Assembly: GCA_027491115.1 (NCBI GenBank)
Contig: JAIXWV010000030.1
Location: forward strand, 116,529-180,528
Direction of reading: 5' to 3'
Length of the DNA stretch: 64,000 nt
From: Pseudomonadota bacterium
GTDB lineage: Bacteria > Bdellovibrionota > UBA1018 > CAIMNF01
Of this stretch, positions 28,541 to 38,451 are shown in pieces; the stretch's first letter is position 1, and each line of letters begins with the position of its first letter. Made by a program: the position numbers and the translations under genes. Below the pieces are notes generated by a model, which searched no databases, was not told where the DNA came from, and saw only the letters and a program-made list of their open reading frames with translations.

Positions 28541-31012
28541 ATGGACCAAAATCAACCCTCTGACAACCAGTCGATCGTACAGGTGAACATCGAAGAAGAG
28601 ATGCGCGGGGCGTATCTCGATTATGCGATGTCGGTCATCATCGGACGCGCCCTACCGGACGTCCGCGACGGATTGAAGCCGGTCCATCGTCGTGCCCTCT
28701 ACGCGATGTACGACCTCGGCAACGTCTGGAACAAAGCCTACAAAAAATCCGCCCGTATCGTCGGGGACGTCATCGGTAAATACCACCCGCACGGTGACAG
28801 TGCCGTGTACGACACCATCGTCCGTATGGCGCAAGATTTCTCTCTGCGGTATCCGCTGATCGACGGTCAGGGAAACTTCGGTTCGATCGACGGCGATTCG
28901 GCGGCAGCCATGCGTTACACCGAGATCCGGATGGAGAAGATCACGGACGAGATCCTTGCGGATCTCGAGAAAGAAACGGTCGATTTCGGCCCGAATTATG
29001 ACGGATCCCTTCAGGAGCCACTCGTGCTTCCGACACGGATTCCAAACCTGCTTGTCAACGGCTCAACCGGAATCGCAGTGGGCATGGCGACGAACATTCC
29101 TCCCCACAATCTCGGGGAAATCATCGATGCGACTCTTGCGTTGATTCAGAACCCATCATTGGACGTCGACGGTTTGATGGAATTCGTCAAAGGGCCGGAC
29201 TTCCCGACAGGCGGGATCGTTTTCGGCGGAAATGTTTTGAAGCTTGCCTATAAGACAGGTCGTGCGGTCATTACCATTCGGGCCAAGACTGAGATCGAAA
29301 CCTACAAGAATGACCGAGAGCGGATCATTGTGACCGAACTGCCCTACCAGGTGAACAAGGCGAAACTGATCGAACGGATCGCCGACCTGGTGAACGAAGA
29401 CAAACTCGAAGGAATCTCTGATATCCGTGACGAGTCGGATCGCACCGGCATGAGAGTGGTCATCGAGATCAAGAAGGGCGAGAGCTCCAATGTGGTGCTC
29501 AACCGCCTTTACAAAATGACCCAGCTCCAGGACAGCTACGGCATCGCACTCCTGGCGATTGATCATCATCAACCGAAGCTCTTCAATCTTCGCGACATGA
29601 TCCAGGCCTTCATCGAACACCGGAAGGATGTCGTGATCCGTCGGACCGTATTCGACTTGCGCAAAGCCGAAGCGAGACTCCATATCTTGGAAGGCCTCAA
29701 GCGGGCTGTCGAGAACCTCGACGAGGTCATCGCCCTAATTCGTAGCAGTGCCAACGCCCCCGAAGCATTGCTCGGCCTCATGAACCGCTTCCAGTTCAGC
29801 CAGCTCCAAGCCCAGGCCATCTTGGACATGAGACTGCAAAGACTGACGGGTCTCGAGCGCGAGAAGATCATCGAGGAATTCAACGAGGTGTTGAAAATCA
29901 TCGCCGATTTGAAAGACATCCTCTCCAGGGAAGTTCGTGTCTACGATATCATCGGAACCGAGCTCAAGGAGATTCGCGAGAACTATGCCGACGAGCGCCG
30001 GACCCAGATCACCTTCGATGAAAGTTCTGAAATCGACATCGAATCCCTGATCACCGACGAACCGACATTGGTCAGTATTACCCGTAGTGGATACATCAAG
30101 AGACAGGATCCGAACCAATTCAAGTCGCAAGGTAGGGGAGGCAAGGGCATCATCGGCATGAACACCGATGACGAGGACTTCGTCACCCAGATTTTCCGGA
30201 CCACGACCTTGAGCCAGTTGTTCTGCCTCACCGACAAGGGACGTCTCCATGTCGTGAAGGTTTACAAGGTACCAGAAGGAAGTCGCACCTCGAAAGGGAA
30301 GGCGATCGTGAACTTGTTGACCCTCCAGGCCGACGAGAAGGTCATGATGATTCTTCCTGTGAAGGAGTACAACGAAAACAACTTCCTGGTAATGGCCACG
30401 AAATCGGGAATCGTGAAGAAGACGGCTTTGTCCGAATACAAGAACATCCGGACCACTGGAATCAACGCGATCTCCATCGAGGATGGAGATGCCTTGATCG
30501 GAGCGAGGATTTCCGACGGGACTCACGAGATCTTCATGACTTCGGCGACCGGAATGAGTATCCGCTTCGCTGAAAAAGACGTCCGTCCAATGGGAAGAAC
30601 CGCTTACGGAGTTTATGGAATGTCACTCGAGGAGGGTGACTCCGTGGTCGGAATGGACCTGATCCAACCCAATGACAGTTCGACAGAGATCCTCGTCGTT
30701 TCCGAGTGTGGCTATGGCAAGCGTACACCAGCTTCTGAGTATCGGGTTCAGAGTCGTGGTGGTAAAGGGATCATCACGCTGAAGGTGACCGAGAAAACGG
30801 GCAAGCTCATGTCAGCCCGCCAAGTCACACCCAGCGACGATCTGATGCTGTTTTCGAGTCGCGGGAAACTCATTCGGATCCGGATCGGTGAGATCAGTGA
30901 GCAAAGCAGGAACACCCAAGGGGTGAGGCTCATGACCGTTGAAGACAACGAGAAAGTGGTCGCCGTGGAGAACATTCCGGATGATGGCACGACGACAGAA
31001 ACCGTGCAGTGA
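28541..31012 (+). CDS. gyrA: DNA gyrase subunit A
   Basis: GyrA carries the DNA cleavage activity of gyrase. The 823-residue protein has the winged-helix domain with the catalytic Tyr126 in [11 protein letters not shown], the conserved region [17 protein letters not shown] (Ser and Asp in the positions that keep quinolone sensitivity in other species), and a C-terminal six-bladed domain with the GyrA box [10 protein letters not shown]. The start follows AAGGTG. The 3' end overlaps the start of the following TPR protein gene by 32 bp. Confidence 0.97.
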   Translation: MDQNQPSDNQSIVQVNIEEEMRGAYLDYAMSVIIGRALPDVRDGLKPVHRRALYAMYDLGNVWNKAYKKSARIVGDVIGKYHPHGDSAVYDTIVRMAQDFSLRYPLIDGQGNFGSIDGDSAAAMRYTEIRMEKITDEILADLEKETVDFGPNYDGSLQEPLVLPTRIPNLLVNGSTGIAVGMATNIPPHNLGEIIDATLALIQNPSLDVDGLMEFVKGPDFPTGGIVFGGNVLKLAYKTGRAVITIRAKTEIETYKNDRERIIVTELPYQVNKAKLIERIADLVNEDKLEGISDIRDESDRTGMRVVIEIKKGESSNVVLNRLYKMTQLQDSYGIALLAIDHHQPKLFNLRDMIQAFIEHRKDVVIRRTVFDLRKAEARLHILEGLKRAVENLDEVIALIRSSANAPEALLGLMNRFQFSQLQAQAILDMRLQRLTGLEREKIIEEFNEVLKIIADLKDILSREVRVYDIIGTELKEIRENYADERRTQITFDESSEIDIESLITDEPTLVSITRSGYIKRQDPNQFKSQGRGGKGIIGMNTDDEDFVTQIFRTTTLSQLFCLTDKGRLHVVKVYKVPEGSRTSKGKAIVNLLTLQADEKVMMILPVKEYNENNFLVMATKSGIVKKTALSEYKNIRTTGINAISIEDGDALIGARISDGTHEIFMTSATGMSIRFAEKDVRPMGRTAYGVYGMSLEEGDSVVGMDLIQPNDSSTEILVVSECGYGKRTPASEYRVQSRGGKGIITLKVTEKTGKLMSARQVTPSDDLMLFSSRGKLIRIRIGEISEQSRNTQGVRLMTVEDNEKVVAVENIPDDGTTTETVQ

Positions 31013-31826
31013 ACGGGTCGCCGGGCTCGTCCTGGCGGTTTTGCTCACATCAGGGCCCGGTTGCACCGCTCAATCCTCGATCTCGAATCATTACCTGACG
31101 GCTGAGAAACTGTGGTCGGAGAAGAACTACCCCGCTGCGGTCGCGGAGTTCGACCGGGTCGTGAAGGAATCTCCCGAGTCCGCGATCGGGCTTCAGGCTC
31201 TTTGGCGCGCGTCCATGACCCAGGCACTCTTCCTCGATGAGCCTCAAAAGGCGTTGAAGGGATTTGAGCTGTTCATTCAACGCGCATCGAATTCAGAACT
31301 CGCTCCACAGGCTTTGCTCGAGATGGGTGAGATCCTGTTCACTCGATTGAACCAGTACGGCCGGGCGATAGAACACTACGAAAAATTGATCGAATCTCCG
31401 CATTTCCGTGAAGAAGACCGGGCTCTGTTCCATTACCGTGTGGCCCGCAGCCACTTTCATCTTCAGCGCATCCGTAAATCGATTGAATGGTACGAGAGAA
31501 TGTTGTCGAGATTTCCGAAATCGTCATGGATTCCGCGGGCGATGGCTGACCTCGGAAGTGCCTGGTACGCGCTCGGGGATCTCGACCGGACGGCTTTTCC
31601 GAAGGCACTGAAGATCTTCCAGGATCTGAAAGGCCGAACTCAAGGACGACAACACCGACTTTTCGTAGAGGCGGTGTTCAACGAGGCCTCCACACTTGAG
31701 GAGCTCGACAAGCTCGAAGAGGCCCATGATCTCTTCAAAACCATTGAGAACGACTATCCAGCCCCGAATGTCATTCGAATCAGGATGGTCAGACTCAGTG
31801 AAAGGATGAAAAAAAAGAGAAAATGA
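30981..31826 (+). CDS. TPR protein, possibly an outer-membrane-assembly type lipoprotein
   Basis: This exported helical-repeat protein has an N-terminal signal ([16 protein letters not shown]); the Cys could be lipidated, but the residues before it (GPG) are not a canonical lipobox. Several TPR-like repeats follow, with the typical W-L-G-Y-A-F-A-P spacing ([20 protein letters not shown], then [37 protein letters not shown]). This resembles BamD/YbgF-type proteins. The ATG at 30981 overlaps the end of gyrA; a second ATG follows at once. Its stop overlaps the atpZ start. The link to ATP synthase genes may only be a shared transcript. Confidence 0.75.
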   Translation: MMARRQKPCSERVAGLVLAVLLTSGPGCTAQSSISNHYLTAEKLWSEKNYPAAVAEFDRVVKESPESAIGLQALWRASMTQALFLDEPQKALKGFELFIQRASNSELAPQALLEMGEILFTRLNQYGRAIEHYEKLIESPHFREEDRALFHYRVARSHFHLQRIRKSIEWYERMLSRFPKSSWIPRAMADLGSAWYALGDLDRTAFPKALKIFQDLKGRTQGRQHRLFVEAVFNEASTLEELDKLEEAHDLFKTIENDYPAPNVIRIRMVRLSERMKKKRK

Positions 31827-32053
31827 GTGAGCCCGACGAGCGATATCGACAATTGGCCCTCTTCACGCTCATCCTTGCCGAGGTCGTGGTGACTCCCACC
31901 CTCTTGGCCGGGGGAATGTTCTGGCTGTTTCGAGACCGTCCTTTCAGGAATCTGGCGGTATTGCTTGCGGCTTTGGCTGGACTGGTCATCGGATTCTACC
32001 GGGTATCGTTGATCCAGAAAAAGATGAGGAAGAATGAATCCGGAAAAAAGTAA
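31823..32053 (+). CDS. atpZ: AtpZ-like ATP synthase-associated membrane protein
   Basis: This 76-residue protein has two membrane helices (about residues 14-33 and 41-60) and a charged C-terminus, like the small AtpZ/AtpI proteins (ATPase_gene1 family) encoded before subunit a in many atp operons, which have been linked to assembly of the c ring or to Mg transport. Family membership is inferred from size, the DERYRQLALFTLILAEVVV start and position. It overlaps the TPR gene by 4 bp and the next gene by 20 bp. Confidence 0.7.
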   Translation: MSEPDERYRQLALFTLILAEVVVTPTLLAGGMFWLFRDRPFRNLAVLLAALAGLVIGFYRVSLIQKKMRKNESGKK

Positions 32054-32420
32054 GGCTTTCTTAAGAATCCTTTCTGCAGTGGCCTGCGTATGGCTGGTGA
32101 CCGGTATGGTGGCCTTCATGGGGGACCCGGAATCCCGGTCGGCTTTCCTTCAGGTTTTCCTTCTGACTTTGGCGGATTTGCTTTTCCTGATCCTTGTTTT
32201 CTGGACCCTGTTTTTCACCCCCCCGACTCGTCGCGACAGGGCTTTGCGCTCCGTGATTTTCCTAACTTTTAAGTTGGTTTGTCTCGGGTTTTTGGCTATA
32301 ACGCTGAAAAGATTAAGAAATGCTCCGGATCAAGCCGTCCTTCTCGGGATAGGATTCATGGGTTTCGGACCCCTGATTTCCGCGGCCATTTACGCAGCTT
32401 TTCTGAAGAAGCATCAGTGA
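32034..32420 (+). CDS. Putative ATP synthase I-chain-like membrane protein
   Basis: This 128-residue protein has four hydrophobic stretches (about 12-30, 39-60, 74-92 and 102-122) and lies directly between atpZ and atpB, where AtpI normally sits. The sequence is not conserved enough for me to recognise AtpI with certainty, but topology, size and position fit. It overlaps atpZ by 20 bp and ends 12 bp before atpB. Confidence 0.55.
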   Translation: MNPEKSKAFLRILSAVACVWLVTGMVAFMGDPESRSAFLQVFLLTLADLLFLILVFWTLFFTPPTRRDRALRSVIFLTFKLVCLGFLAITLKRLRNAPDQAVLLGIGFMGFGPLISAAIYAAFLKKHQ

Positions 32421-32432
32421 AGGGGATTTACA

Positions 32433-33143
32433 GTGGAACACGGCTTTAATTGGCTCAGTTTGATACCCGGATTCGATGTCCACGCACATGGCCACGTCCT
32501 GATGGCTGCTGTCGTGGTGGTCCTGGTTTTTTCCGGCGCCTGGATGGCGAGGCTTCAGCTCAATGCCGCCCGGAAACGTGAAGACGAGGGGTTGATCCCG
32601 GACGGAAAGCTTACTTTCCGGAACTTGTTTGAGATCCTGGCCGAGAAGCTTTACGCACTTGCCGTGAATGTCATGGGCAAGCACGGTGCAGAGAGATATT
32701 TTCCGATTGTTGGGGCCTTGTTCATTTTCATTTTTCTCTCCAACTTGATCGGGATGATTCCGGGCCTTCTTCCACCGACTGACAATCTCAACACCACTTT
32801 CGCTCTCGGGTTGTTCGTATTCCTTTATTACAATTATGTCGGTTTGCGTGAAAACGGGCTCGCCTATTTGAAGCACTTCGCCGGTCCGATCCTATGGCTC
32901 GCACCTCTGATGCTGATTGTGGAGATCGCTTCACACGTGTTCCGTCCCATTTCTCTCGGGCTCCGTCTTCGTGGGAACATCATGGGTGACCACGTGGTTC
33001 TCGGGATTTTCAACGACTTGGTGCCGATCGGCATCCCGTTCATTTTCTACGGTATCGGTCTGTTTGTAGCTTTGGTTCAAGCGTTTGTGTTCTGTCTGAT
33101 GACGATGGTTTATATTTCGTTGTCGGCCAGCCACGATCACTGA
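32433..33143 (+). CDS. atpB: F1Fo ATP synthase subunit a
   Basis: Subunit a forms the proton or sodium half-channels next to the c ring. The 236-residue protein starts at a GTG seven bases behind AGGGG. It has about six membrane helices and the essential Arg in SLGLRLRGNIMGDH, with Arg where most family members have Phe (RLFGN), an unusual second charge two residues on. The helix with GIGLFVALVQAFVFCLMTMVY matches the last conserved helix. It lies 51 bp upstream of atpE (33195) and about 31 kb from the b', b and delta genes. Confidence 0.94.
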   Translation: MEHGFNWLSLIPGFDVHAHGHVLMAAVVVVLVFSGAWMARLQLNAARKREDEGLIPDGKLTFRNLFEILAEKLYALAVNVMGKHGAERYFPIVGALFIFIFLSNLIGMIPGLLPPTDNLNTTFALGLFVFLYYNYVGLRENGLAYLKHFAGPILWLAPLMLIVEIASHVFRPISLGLRLRGNIMGDHVVLGIFNDLVPIGIPFIFYGIGLFVALVQAFVFCLMTMVYISLSASHDH

Positions 33144-33194
33144 AGCAATGCTGAAGGTTTCGTCTCAATCAAATCAATGAAAGGAAAACGAAAG

Positions 33195-33521
33195 ATGAAA
33201 GTGAAAAGCGTAATGATGGCAGTAGCAGGATTGTTCATGAGCACCGCGGCCTTCGCGGAAGAAGCCGCACATGCGGCAGCCACCGCGGCTGCCACCACTG
33301 GCGGAATGGATCTGGCCGGTCTCGGCGCAGGTTTGGGCCTCGGTCTCGCGGCTCTCGGTGGAGCACTCGGACAGGGCAAGACTGCTGCTTCTGCTCTGGA
33401 AGGCATCTCCCGTAACCCTGCAGCTTCTGACAAGGTGTTCACTCCGATGATTATCGGTCTCGCGCTCATCGAGTCCCTCGTTCTGTACGCATTCGTGATC
33501 GCGTTCCTCAAAATCAAGTAA
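33195..33521 (+). CDS. atpE: F1Fo ATP synthase subunit c with N-terminal signal
   Basis: Subunit c forms the ion-driven rotor ring. From the ATG at 33195 (108 residues; an ATG at 33177 lacks a good ribosome-binding site) it has a signal-peptide-like start ([20 protein letters not shown], cleavage likely after AFA) and an Ala-rich linker, then two membrane helices around ISRNP. The carboxylate is Glu93 (ALIESLVLY). Gln60, Ser94 and Tyr98 align with Gln32, Ser66 and Tyr70 of the Ilyobacter Na+ site, but Thr67 is Leu, so the coupling ion is uncertain. A strong terminator follows at once. Confidence 0.94.
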   Translation: MKVKSVMMAVAGLFMSTAAFAEEAAHAAATAAATTGGMDLAGLGAGLGLGLAALGGALGQGKTAASALEGISRNPAASDKVFTPMIIGLALIESLVLYAFVIAFLKIK

Positions 33522-33555
33522 TTTTGATCGAGTGATCAACACGGATCGAATTTGA

Positions 33556-33594
33556 ATCCCCCGGGTACGGATCGTGCCCGGGGGATTTTTATTT
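33556..33594 (+). terminator. Rho-independent terminator after atpE
   Basis: A perfect 10-bp stem, ATCCCCCGGG (33556-33565) and CCCGGGGGAT (33577-33586), around an 11-base loop is followed by TTTTATTTG. It ends the atpZ-I-B-E transcript. The convergent uvrA gene stops inside the tail, and the same hairpin may partly serve uvrA, although the T-run on that strand is weak. Confidence 0.9.
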
Positions 33595-36159
33595 GTGGCC
33601 TAACTTGGACTGCAAAAAGGGCGCGATCCGCGGACCCTTCAACTTGGCGATTTTTTCTGGAGTTCCGGATGCAAGGATCTTCCCGCCCGCTTTCCCGCCT
33701 TCAGGTCCAAGATCGATCAAGTGATCGGCTGAACAGATGATGTCCAGGTTGTGTTCGATCACCACGACCGTGTTGCCCTGTTCTACCAGGCGATGGAGGA
33801 TTCCGAGTAACTTGCGGATGTCGTCGAAGTGAAGTCCTGTGGATGGCTCGTCCAGAATGTAGAGCGTCTTTCCGGTGGAACGCTTCGAAAGTTCCTTACC
33901 TAGTTTAATCCTCTGGGCCTCGCCGCCCGAGAGGGTGGTGGCTGACTGGCCGAGCTTGAGATAACCCAGCCCCACATCACTCAGAACCTGCAACTTGTCT
34001 TTCACTTGGGGGATGTTCTCGAAAAAGCCGAGAGCTTCTTCGACCGACATCGCAAGAACATCAGCGATGCTCTTGCCTTTGTAGCGCACGCGGAGCGTGT
34101 CACTCTTGAAGCGGGCTCCTCCGCAGGTCTCACAGGGCACGTGGGCGTCCGCCATGAAGCTCATGGAGATGCGTTTAACGCCGTCACCCTCGCACTCGTC
34201 ACATCTTCCCCCCTTGACGTTGAAGGAGAACCTTCCTGGTGTGAAGGCGCGTAGTTGGGACTCGGGTAGTTGTGCGAACAGGGTGCGGATCGGTCCGAAA
34301 ATTCCAGTGTAGGTGGCGGGGTTCGACCGTGGTGTCCGACCGATCGGGTTCTGGTCGATCTGGATGACCTTGTCGAGCTCTTTGAGTCCTGAGGTGATCC
34401 GTGCAGACATCGGCGGGATCTCCGAGTCATGGAAGTGTTTCAGCAGCAGGGGGTAAAGTGTATCCATGATGAGTGAACTCTTGCCGCTTCCTGAAACTCC
34501 GGTGACACAGGTGAAAAGTCCCAAGGGAATGGAGACCGACACATCCTTGAGATTGTGCAGGTTCACCTTGGACAGCTCGAGCGTTCGTTTTACATCCGGT
34601 TTTCTTCTCGAGGCGGGAGGATTCACTCTGACTCGACCCGAAAGATAATCACCGGTGATACTCGACCGGTTCCGGACCACATCGGGGGGACGCCCTTCCG
34701 CCACCACCCTTCCGCCATGCACCCCGGCCCCCGGACCGATATCGATCAGGTGATCACTTTCCATCATGGTTTCCTCGTCGTGTTCCACGACGATCACGGT
34801 GTTTCCAAGATTACGAAGCCGCTTCAAGCTTTCGATCAGCAACCGATTGTCACGGGGGTGCAAGCCAATCGAGGGTTCGTCCAGGATGTAGGTGATCCCG
34901 ACCAGCGAACTGCCCAGTTGGGATGCGAGACGGATCCTTTGGGACTCCCCGCCAGACAAAGAAAACAGGGGTCGGTCGAGGGACAAGTATCCGACTCCGA
35001 CGCGAGTCAGAAACCCGGCCCGCTCTCGCGTCTCTTTGATGAGCCCCCCGGCGATCTTCACTTGGCGATCATCCAGGTCGATGCTTCCAAGAAAATCATC
35101 GATCTCATCAATGGGTTTCGAACAAAGCTCGGAGAGGTCGATTCCGTTGATCTTGAAAGCGCGGGACTCCTTGGAGAGTCGGGCACCAGCACAATCCCGA
35201 CAGGGTTCCTTGTAGTCATAAGAGACCGTTTCATCGACATCGTCGTCCGATTCCGGAACTTCACTGAAGGACTCGAATCCGATTCCGTCACAGCGTTTGC
35301 AGGCACCGAGAGGGCTGTTGAACGAGAAGATCCTGGGCTCAGGCTCCGGCAGGTAAATCTCGCACTTGGAGCAGGCGAAGTTCTGCGAAACGGTCCGCTC
35401 GGAAGGCTTCCCACCGGGCGACTGTTCGATCAATCCGAGAGAGCCTTTGGCAAGCTTGAGTCCGAGTTCCGTACTCTCGTAAAGCCGGCTTTGCAAGGCA
35501 TCGTCACCACGCTTGATGATGATCCGATCGATCACCACTTCAATGGTGTGCTTCAGGTTCTTCTCGAGCCGGATGGTTTCAGAAAGATCACGGATTTCGC
35601 CGTCCACCCGGACCCTCGCGAAGCCCTTTTGTCGTAAGCTTAAAAAGTCTTTCTGGAACTCCCCTTTCTTTTCTCGTGCAATCGGAGCGAGCAGGGTCAG
35701 GCGGGTTCCTTCGGGGCTCGCCATCAGTGTCTCAACTATCTGCTGGGTCGACAGTGACTCGATCAGATCACCACAGTCCGGACAGTGAGCGGTTGCCACC
35801 CGGGCGTAGAGAAGCCGAAAATGGTCGTAGATCTCGGTTGCCGTGCCGACTGTCGAGCGGGGATTGTGGGAAGTGGTTTTCTGCAAAATTGCAATCGTCG
35901 GGGAGAGTCCAGAAAGCTCGTCAACGTCGGGCTTTTCGACTTGTTCCAGGAATTGTCTGGCATAGGTCGAAAAGGTCTCGATGTAGCGGCGTTGCCCCTC
36001 GGCATGAATGGTGTCAAAGGCAAGCGAGGATTTTCCGGAACCCGACGGTCCGGTGATCACGGTCAGGGAGCCATGTGGAATCCTGACAGAGACGTTCCTC
36101 AGGTTGTGCACCCGGGCACCCCGGATGCGGATTTCAGTGTCCTGTTCCGAATTCGCCAT
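33589..36159 (-). CDS. uvrA: Excinuclease ABC subunit A with reduced insertion domain
   Basis: UvrA is the damage-sensing ATPase of nucleotide excision repair. Two ABC modules are complete (GPSGSGKSSLAFDT and GVSGSGKSSLIMDT Walker A, SLSGGESQRIRLASQL and TLSGGEAQRIKLGKEL signatures), and the UvrB-binding region and both Cys4 zinc modules (FACSKC with ACKRC; GRCDEC with PCETC) are present. Between CDGIG and PCRDC only about 24 residues remain, whereas E. coli has about 110, so most of the DNA-contacting insertion domain is missing and the protein is about 856 residues, not 940. The ATG at 36159 is preferred; one at 36216 would overlap the upstream gene by 83 bp. Confidence 0.93.
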   Translation of the reverse strand: MANSEQDTEIRIRGARVHNLRNVSVRIPHGSLTVITGPSGSGKSSLAFDTIHAEGQRRYIETFSTYARQFLEQVEKPDVDELSGLSPTIAILQKTTSHNPRSTVGTATEIYDHFRLLYARVATAHCPDCGDLIESLSTQQIVETLMASPEGTRLTLLAPIAREKKGEFQKDFLSLRQKGFARVRVDGEIRDLSETIRLEKNLKHTIEVVIDRIIIKRGDDALQSRLYESTELGLKLAKGSLGLIEQSPGGKPSERTVSQNFACSKCEIYLPEPEPRIFSFNSPLGACKRCDGIGFESFSEVPESDDDVDETVSYDYKEPCRDCAGARLSKESRAFKINGIDLSELCSKPIDEIDDFLGSIDLDDRQVKIAGGLIKETRERAGFLTRVGVGYLSLDRPLFSLSGGESQRIRLASQLGSSLVGITYILDEPSIGLHPRDNRLLIESLKRLRNLGNTVIVVEHDEETMMESDHLIDIGPGAGVHGGRVVAEGRPPDVVRNRSSITGDYLSGRVRVNPPASRRKPDVKRTLELSKVNLHNLKDVSVSIPLGLFTCVTGVSGSGKSSLIMDTLYPLLLKHFHDSEIPPMSARITSGLKELDKVIQIDQNPIGRTPRSNPATYTGIFGPIRTLFAQLPESQLRAFTPGRFSFNVKGGRCDECEGDGVKRISMSFMADAHVPCETCGGARFKSDTLRVRYKGKSIADVLAMSVEEALGFFENIPQVKDKLQVLSDVGLGYLKLGQSATTLSGGEAQRIKLGKELSKRSTGKTLYILDEPSTGLHFDDIRKLLGILHRLVEQGNTVVVIEHNLDIICSADHLIDLGPEGGKAGGKILASGTPEKIAKLKGPRIAPFLQSKLGHK

Positions 36160-37525
36160 GTCCACATATCCGTGCAGCTTCGTAGAGTGCCGCCTCGAAA
36201 CGTTTTTGGATCCCATTCAGGAGTTCCTCTGTCCGGGCTTCGAACCTCATGACAATCACCGGCTGGGTGTTGGAAGCCCGGATGAGCCCCCAGCGATCAG
36301 CGTAGTCCACGCGCAAACCGTCGATGGTGGTGAGGCGTGCTTCCGGATCATGAAGGAGTTTGGCAGCTTCCTCGATCAGGCGGAACTTCTTTTCCTCCTC
36401 ACACTCAATTCGGATTTCCGGGGTACTGTGAGCCGAAGGAAGATCGGAAGTCAAAGTGTGGAGGGCGCCCCGTTTGCCGACGATTTCATAGAGGCGGAGA
36501 GAGGCGTAAATCGCGTCGTCAAATCCGAACCAGCGGTCCGCGAAAAAAATGTGTCCGGACATTTCACCCGCCAGATGTGCGTGGGTCTCCTTCATCTTCG
36601 ATTTGATCAGGGAGTGCCCGGTTTTCCACATGATCCCTTTGCCGCCATTCTTTTCGATATCCTGATAGAGGCGTTGGCTGGACTTCACTTCCGAGATGAT
36701 GGTGGCACCCGGGTGCTCTTTCAAAACTTCGCGCGAAAAAATCACCATCAACTCGTCGCCGTAAATCACCCGGCCTGCCGAATCGACCGCGCCGATCCTG
36801 TCCGAGTCTCCGTCGTATCCGATTCCGAAATCGGCATGATGCTTCTTCACGGCCTCGATGAGGTGGGCCAGGTTCTTCGGTACTGTGGGATCCGGATGGT
36901 GGTTCGGGAACCGGCCGTCGAGTTCACAAAAAAGAGGGATCACTTCGGCCCCGATCTTCTTGAAAAGCGCCGGAGCGACGGTCGCCGCGGTGCCGTTTCC
37001 GGCGTCGAGCACGACTTTCAGTTTCTTCTCAGCGTGCGAGTGTGAAGCCACATATTCGATATAGTGGGGAATGATCTCTTCCTGGCGGTAACCCCCACGA
37101 CTTCTCACCGTGTAGCGGCCCTCCTGCATGACTCTCTTCAACTCCTGGATTTGCTCTCCATGGAGTGTGTCTTTCCCGATCCCGATCTTGAATCCGTTGT
37201 ATTCGGCCGGATTGTGGGAACCGGTGATCATGATCGCCCCGTCCGTCTTGAAATGGTGGACCGAAAAATAGGTGAGGGGTGTGGGACAGGTGCCGATATC
37301 GATCACAGTGATCCCCGACTCACGTAAGCCTTCGATCAATGCAGAGGCATACTCATCACTGGTGAGTCGACAATCCCTGCCTACGGATATCGTCATCGAT
37401 GATGCTCCGGTCTTCTTGTATGCCCATTCCGCATAGGTTCTGCCGAGCTCTCGAGCGAACCCGGAAGTCAGGTCTTTTCCTGCGATTCCACGAATGTCGT
37501 ACTCCCTGAAAATGGCTGGATTCAT
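36134..37525 (-). CDS. Phosphomannomutase / phosphoglucomutase
   Basis: This alpha-D-phosphohexomutase interconverts hexose 1- and 6-phosphates for envelope polysaccharide precursors. The 463-residue protein has the phosphoserine loop TGSHNPAEYNGFKIG (near residue 104), the Mg-binding GYDGDSDRIG (near 243), the sugar-specificity loop GEMSGHIFF (near 325) and the C-terminal phosphate-binding RASNTQPVIVMRFEA. The GEMSGH loop is the form found in AlgC-like PMM/PGM enzymes. It overlaps pdxA by 4 bp, and the chosen start of uvrA lies 26 bp inside its 3' end. Confidence 0.93.
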   Translation of the reverse strand: MNPAIFREYDIRGIAGKDLTSGFARELGRTYAEWAYKKTGASSMTISVGRDCRLTSDEYASALIEGLRESGITVIDIGTCPTPLTYFSVHHFKTDGAIMITGSHNPAEYNGFKIGIGKDTLHGEQIQELKRVMQEGRYTVRSRGGYRQEEIIPHYIEYVASHSHAEKKLKVVLDAGNGTAATVAPALFKKIGAEVIPLFCELDGRFPNHHPDPTVPKNLAHLIEAVKKHHADFGIGYDGDSDRIGAVDSAGRVIYGDELMVIFSREVLKEHPGATIISEVKSSQRLYQDIEKNGGKGIMWKTGHSLIKSKMKETHAHLAGEMSGHIFFADRWFGFDDAIYASLRLYEIVGKRGALHTLTSDLPSAHSTPEIRIECEEEKKFRLIEEAAKLLHDPEARLTTIDGLRVDYADRWGLIRASNTQPVIVMRFEARTEELLNGIQKRFEAALYEAARICGHGEFGTGH

Positions 37526-38451
37526 TCTTTGCTCCTTCTGTCGAGATATTGGATGGCTTTGCGGATCGCATAGACCATGCTTCCGGCGTCGGCGATGTTC
37601 TTCCCGGCGATGTCAAACGCCGTGCCGTGATCCACCGAGGTCCGGATGATCGGCAGCCCGAGGGTCATATTCAGGCTCTCGCTGAATCCGGAGAGCTTCA
37701 GGGGAATCAATCCCTGATCGTGGTACATGGCCAGAATCACATCGTGCCGGTCTTTCGCTTTTTTTCCGGCCTCCACGGCGAAGAACGAGTCAGCAGGGTG
37801 TGGTCCGGTGATTGTACAGTCCCTGTGGCGGATTGAGAGGCGCTTCAGGGTCGGTCGAATCACGGTCAACTCCTCCCCCCCGAGGAGTCCCGACTCGCCC
37901 GAATGTGGATTGAGGCCGAGAATTGCGATCTTCGGATTCTTTTTTCCGAGCAGTTCTTGGCAAAACCTGCGCGCATGATGAAATGTTCCCTCGATTGACG
38001 ATGCGGTGATTTTTCCGGGAACCTCGGAGAGGGCACAATGGTTGGTAACCAGACACACCCTGAACGTATCGTTGGCCAGCATCATGGTAACGCCCTGGGT
38101 GGAGGTCAATGAGGCCAGAAAATCAGTATGGCCATGATAGGGGAATCCGGCCTTCTTCAGTCTTTCTTTGCTGATCGGACCGGTCACGAGGGCCCGGGTC
38201 ATGGGAGACTCCATCACATAGCGAGTGGCGGTTTCAACGGCCCAACCAGACTGGTACCCGGGACTCGCGCGCCCCGGAGGTTCGATGAATCGAACGCGGG
38301 GAAGTCCGGGATAAAGCAAGGGTGAGCCCAAGATCGTGACCGGGTGGTTCTTGAGCTCGGTCTTCAGGCGGCGCAAAGCTTTTCGGGTCACTTCCGGTCC
38401 GATGCTTTCCGGATCCCCCGGGGTGATCACGATCTCTAGCGGCGATTTCAT
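37522..38451 (-). CDS. pdxA: 4-hydroxythreonine-4-phosphate dehydrogenase PdxA
   Basis: PdxA oxidises 4-phosphohydroxy-L-threonine in the DXP-dependent pyridoxal-phosphate pathway. The 309-residue protein shows ITPGDPESIGPEV at the start, the metal-binding His regions HGHTDFLASLT and MYHDQGLIPLK, and the C-terminal IRTSVDHGTAFDIAGK. Length is slightly below the usual 320-330. It overlaps the mutase gene and the upstream isomerase gene by 4 bp each. Confidence 0.94.
   Translation of the reverse strand: MKSPLEIVITPGDPESIGPEVTRKALRRLKTELKNHPVTILGSPLLYPGLPRVRFIEPPGRASPGYQSGWAVETATRYVMESPMTRALVTGPISKERLKKAGFPYHGHTDFLASLTSTQGVTMMLANDTFRVCLVTNHCALSEVPGKITASSIEGTFHHARRFCQELLGKKNPKIAILGLNPHSGESGLLGGEELTVIRPTLKRLSIRHRDCTITGPHPADSFFAVEAGKKAKDRHDVILAMYHDQGLIPLKLSGFSESLNMTLGLPIIRTSVDHGTAFDIAGKNIADAGSMVYAIRKAIQYLDRRSKE

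Noticed and set aside
32989..33002. CACGTG core inside atpB as a second parS
   Set aside because: Only the central CCACGTGG agrees; the flanking TGTT and AACA are missing, so it is not a credible ParB site.
34555..35637. 360-codon open frame antisense to uvrA
   Set aside because: uvrA motifs cover this region without doubt, and the antisense product resembles no protein and lacks a ribosome-binding site.
36008..37045. 345-codon open frame antisense to the phosphohexomutase gene
   Set aside because: The mutase has all catalytic loops in the right order; the antisense frame has no support.
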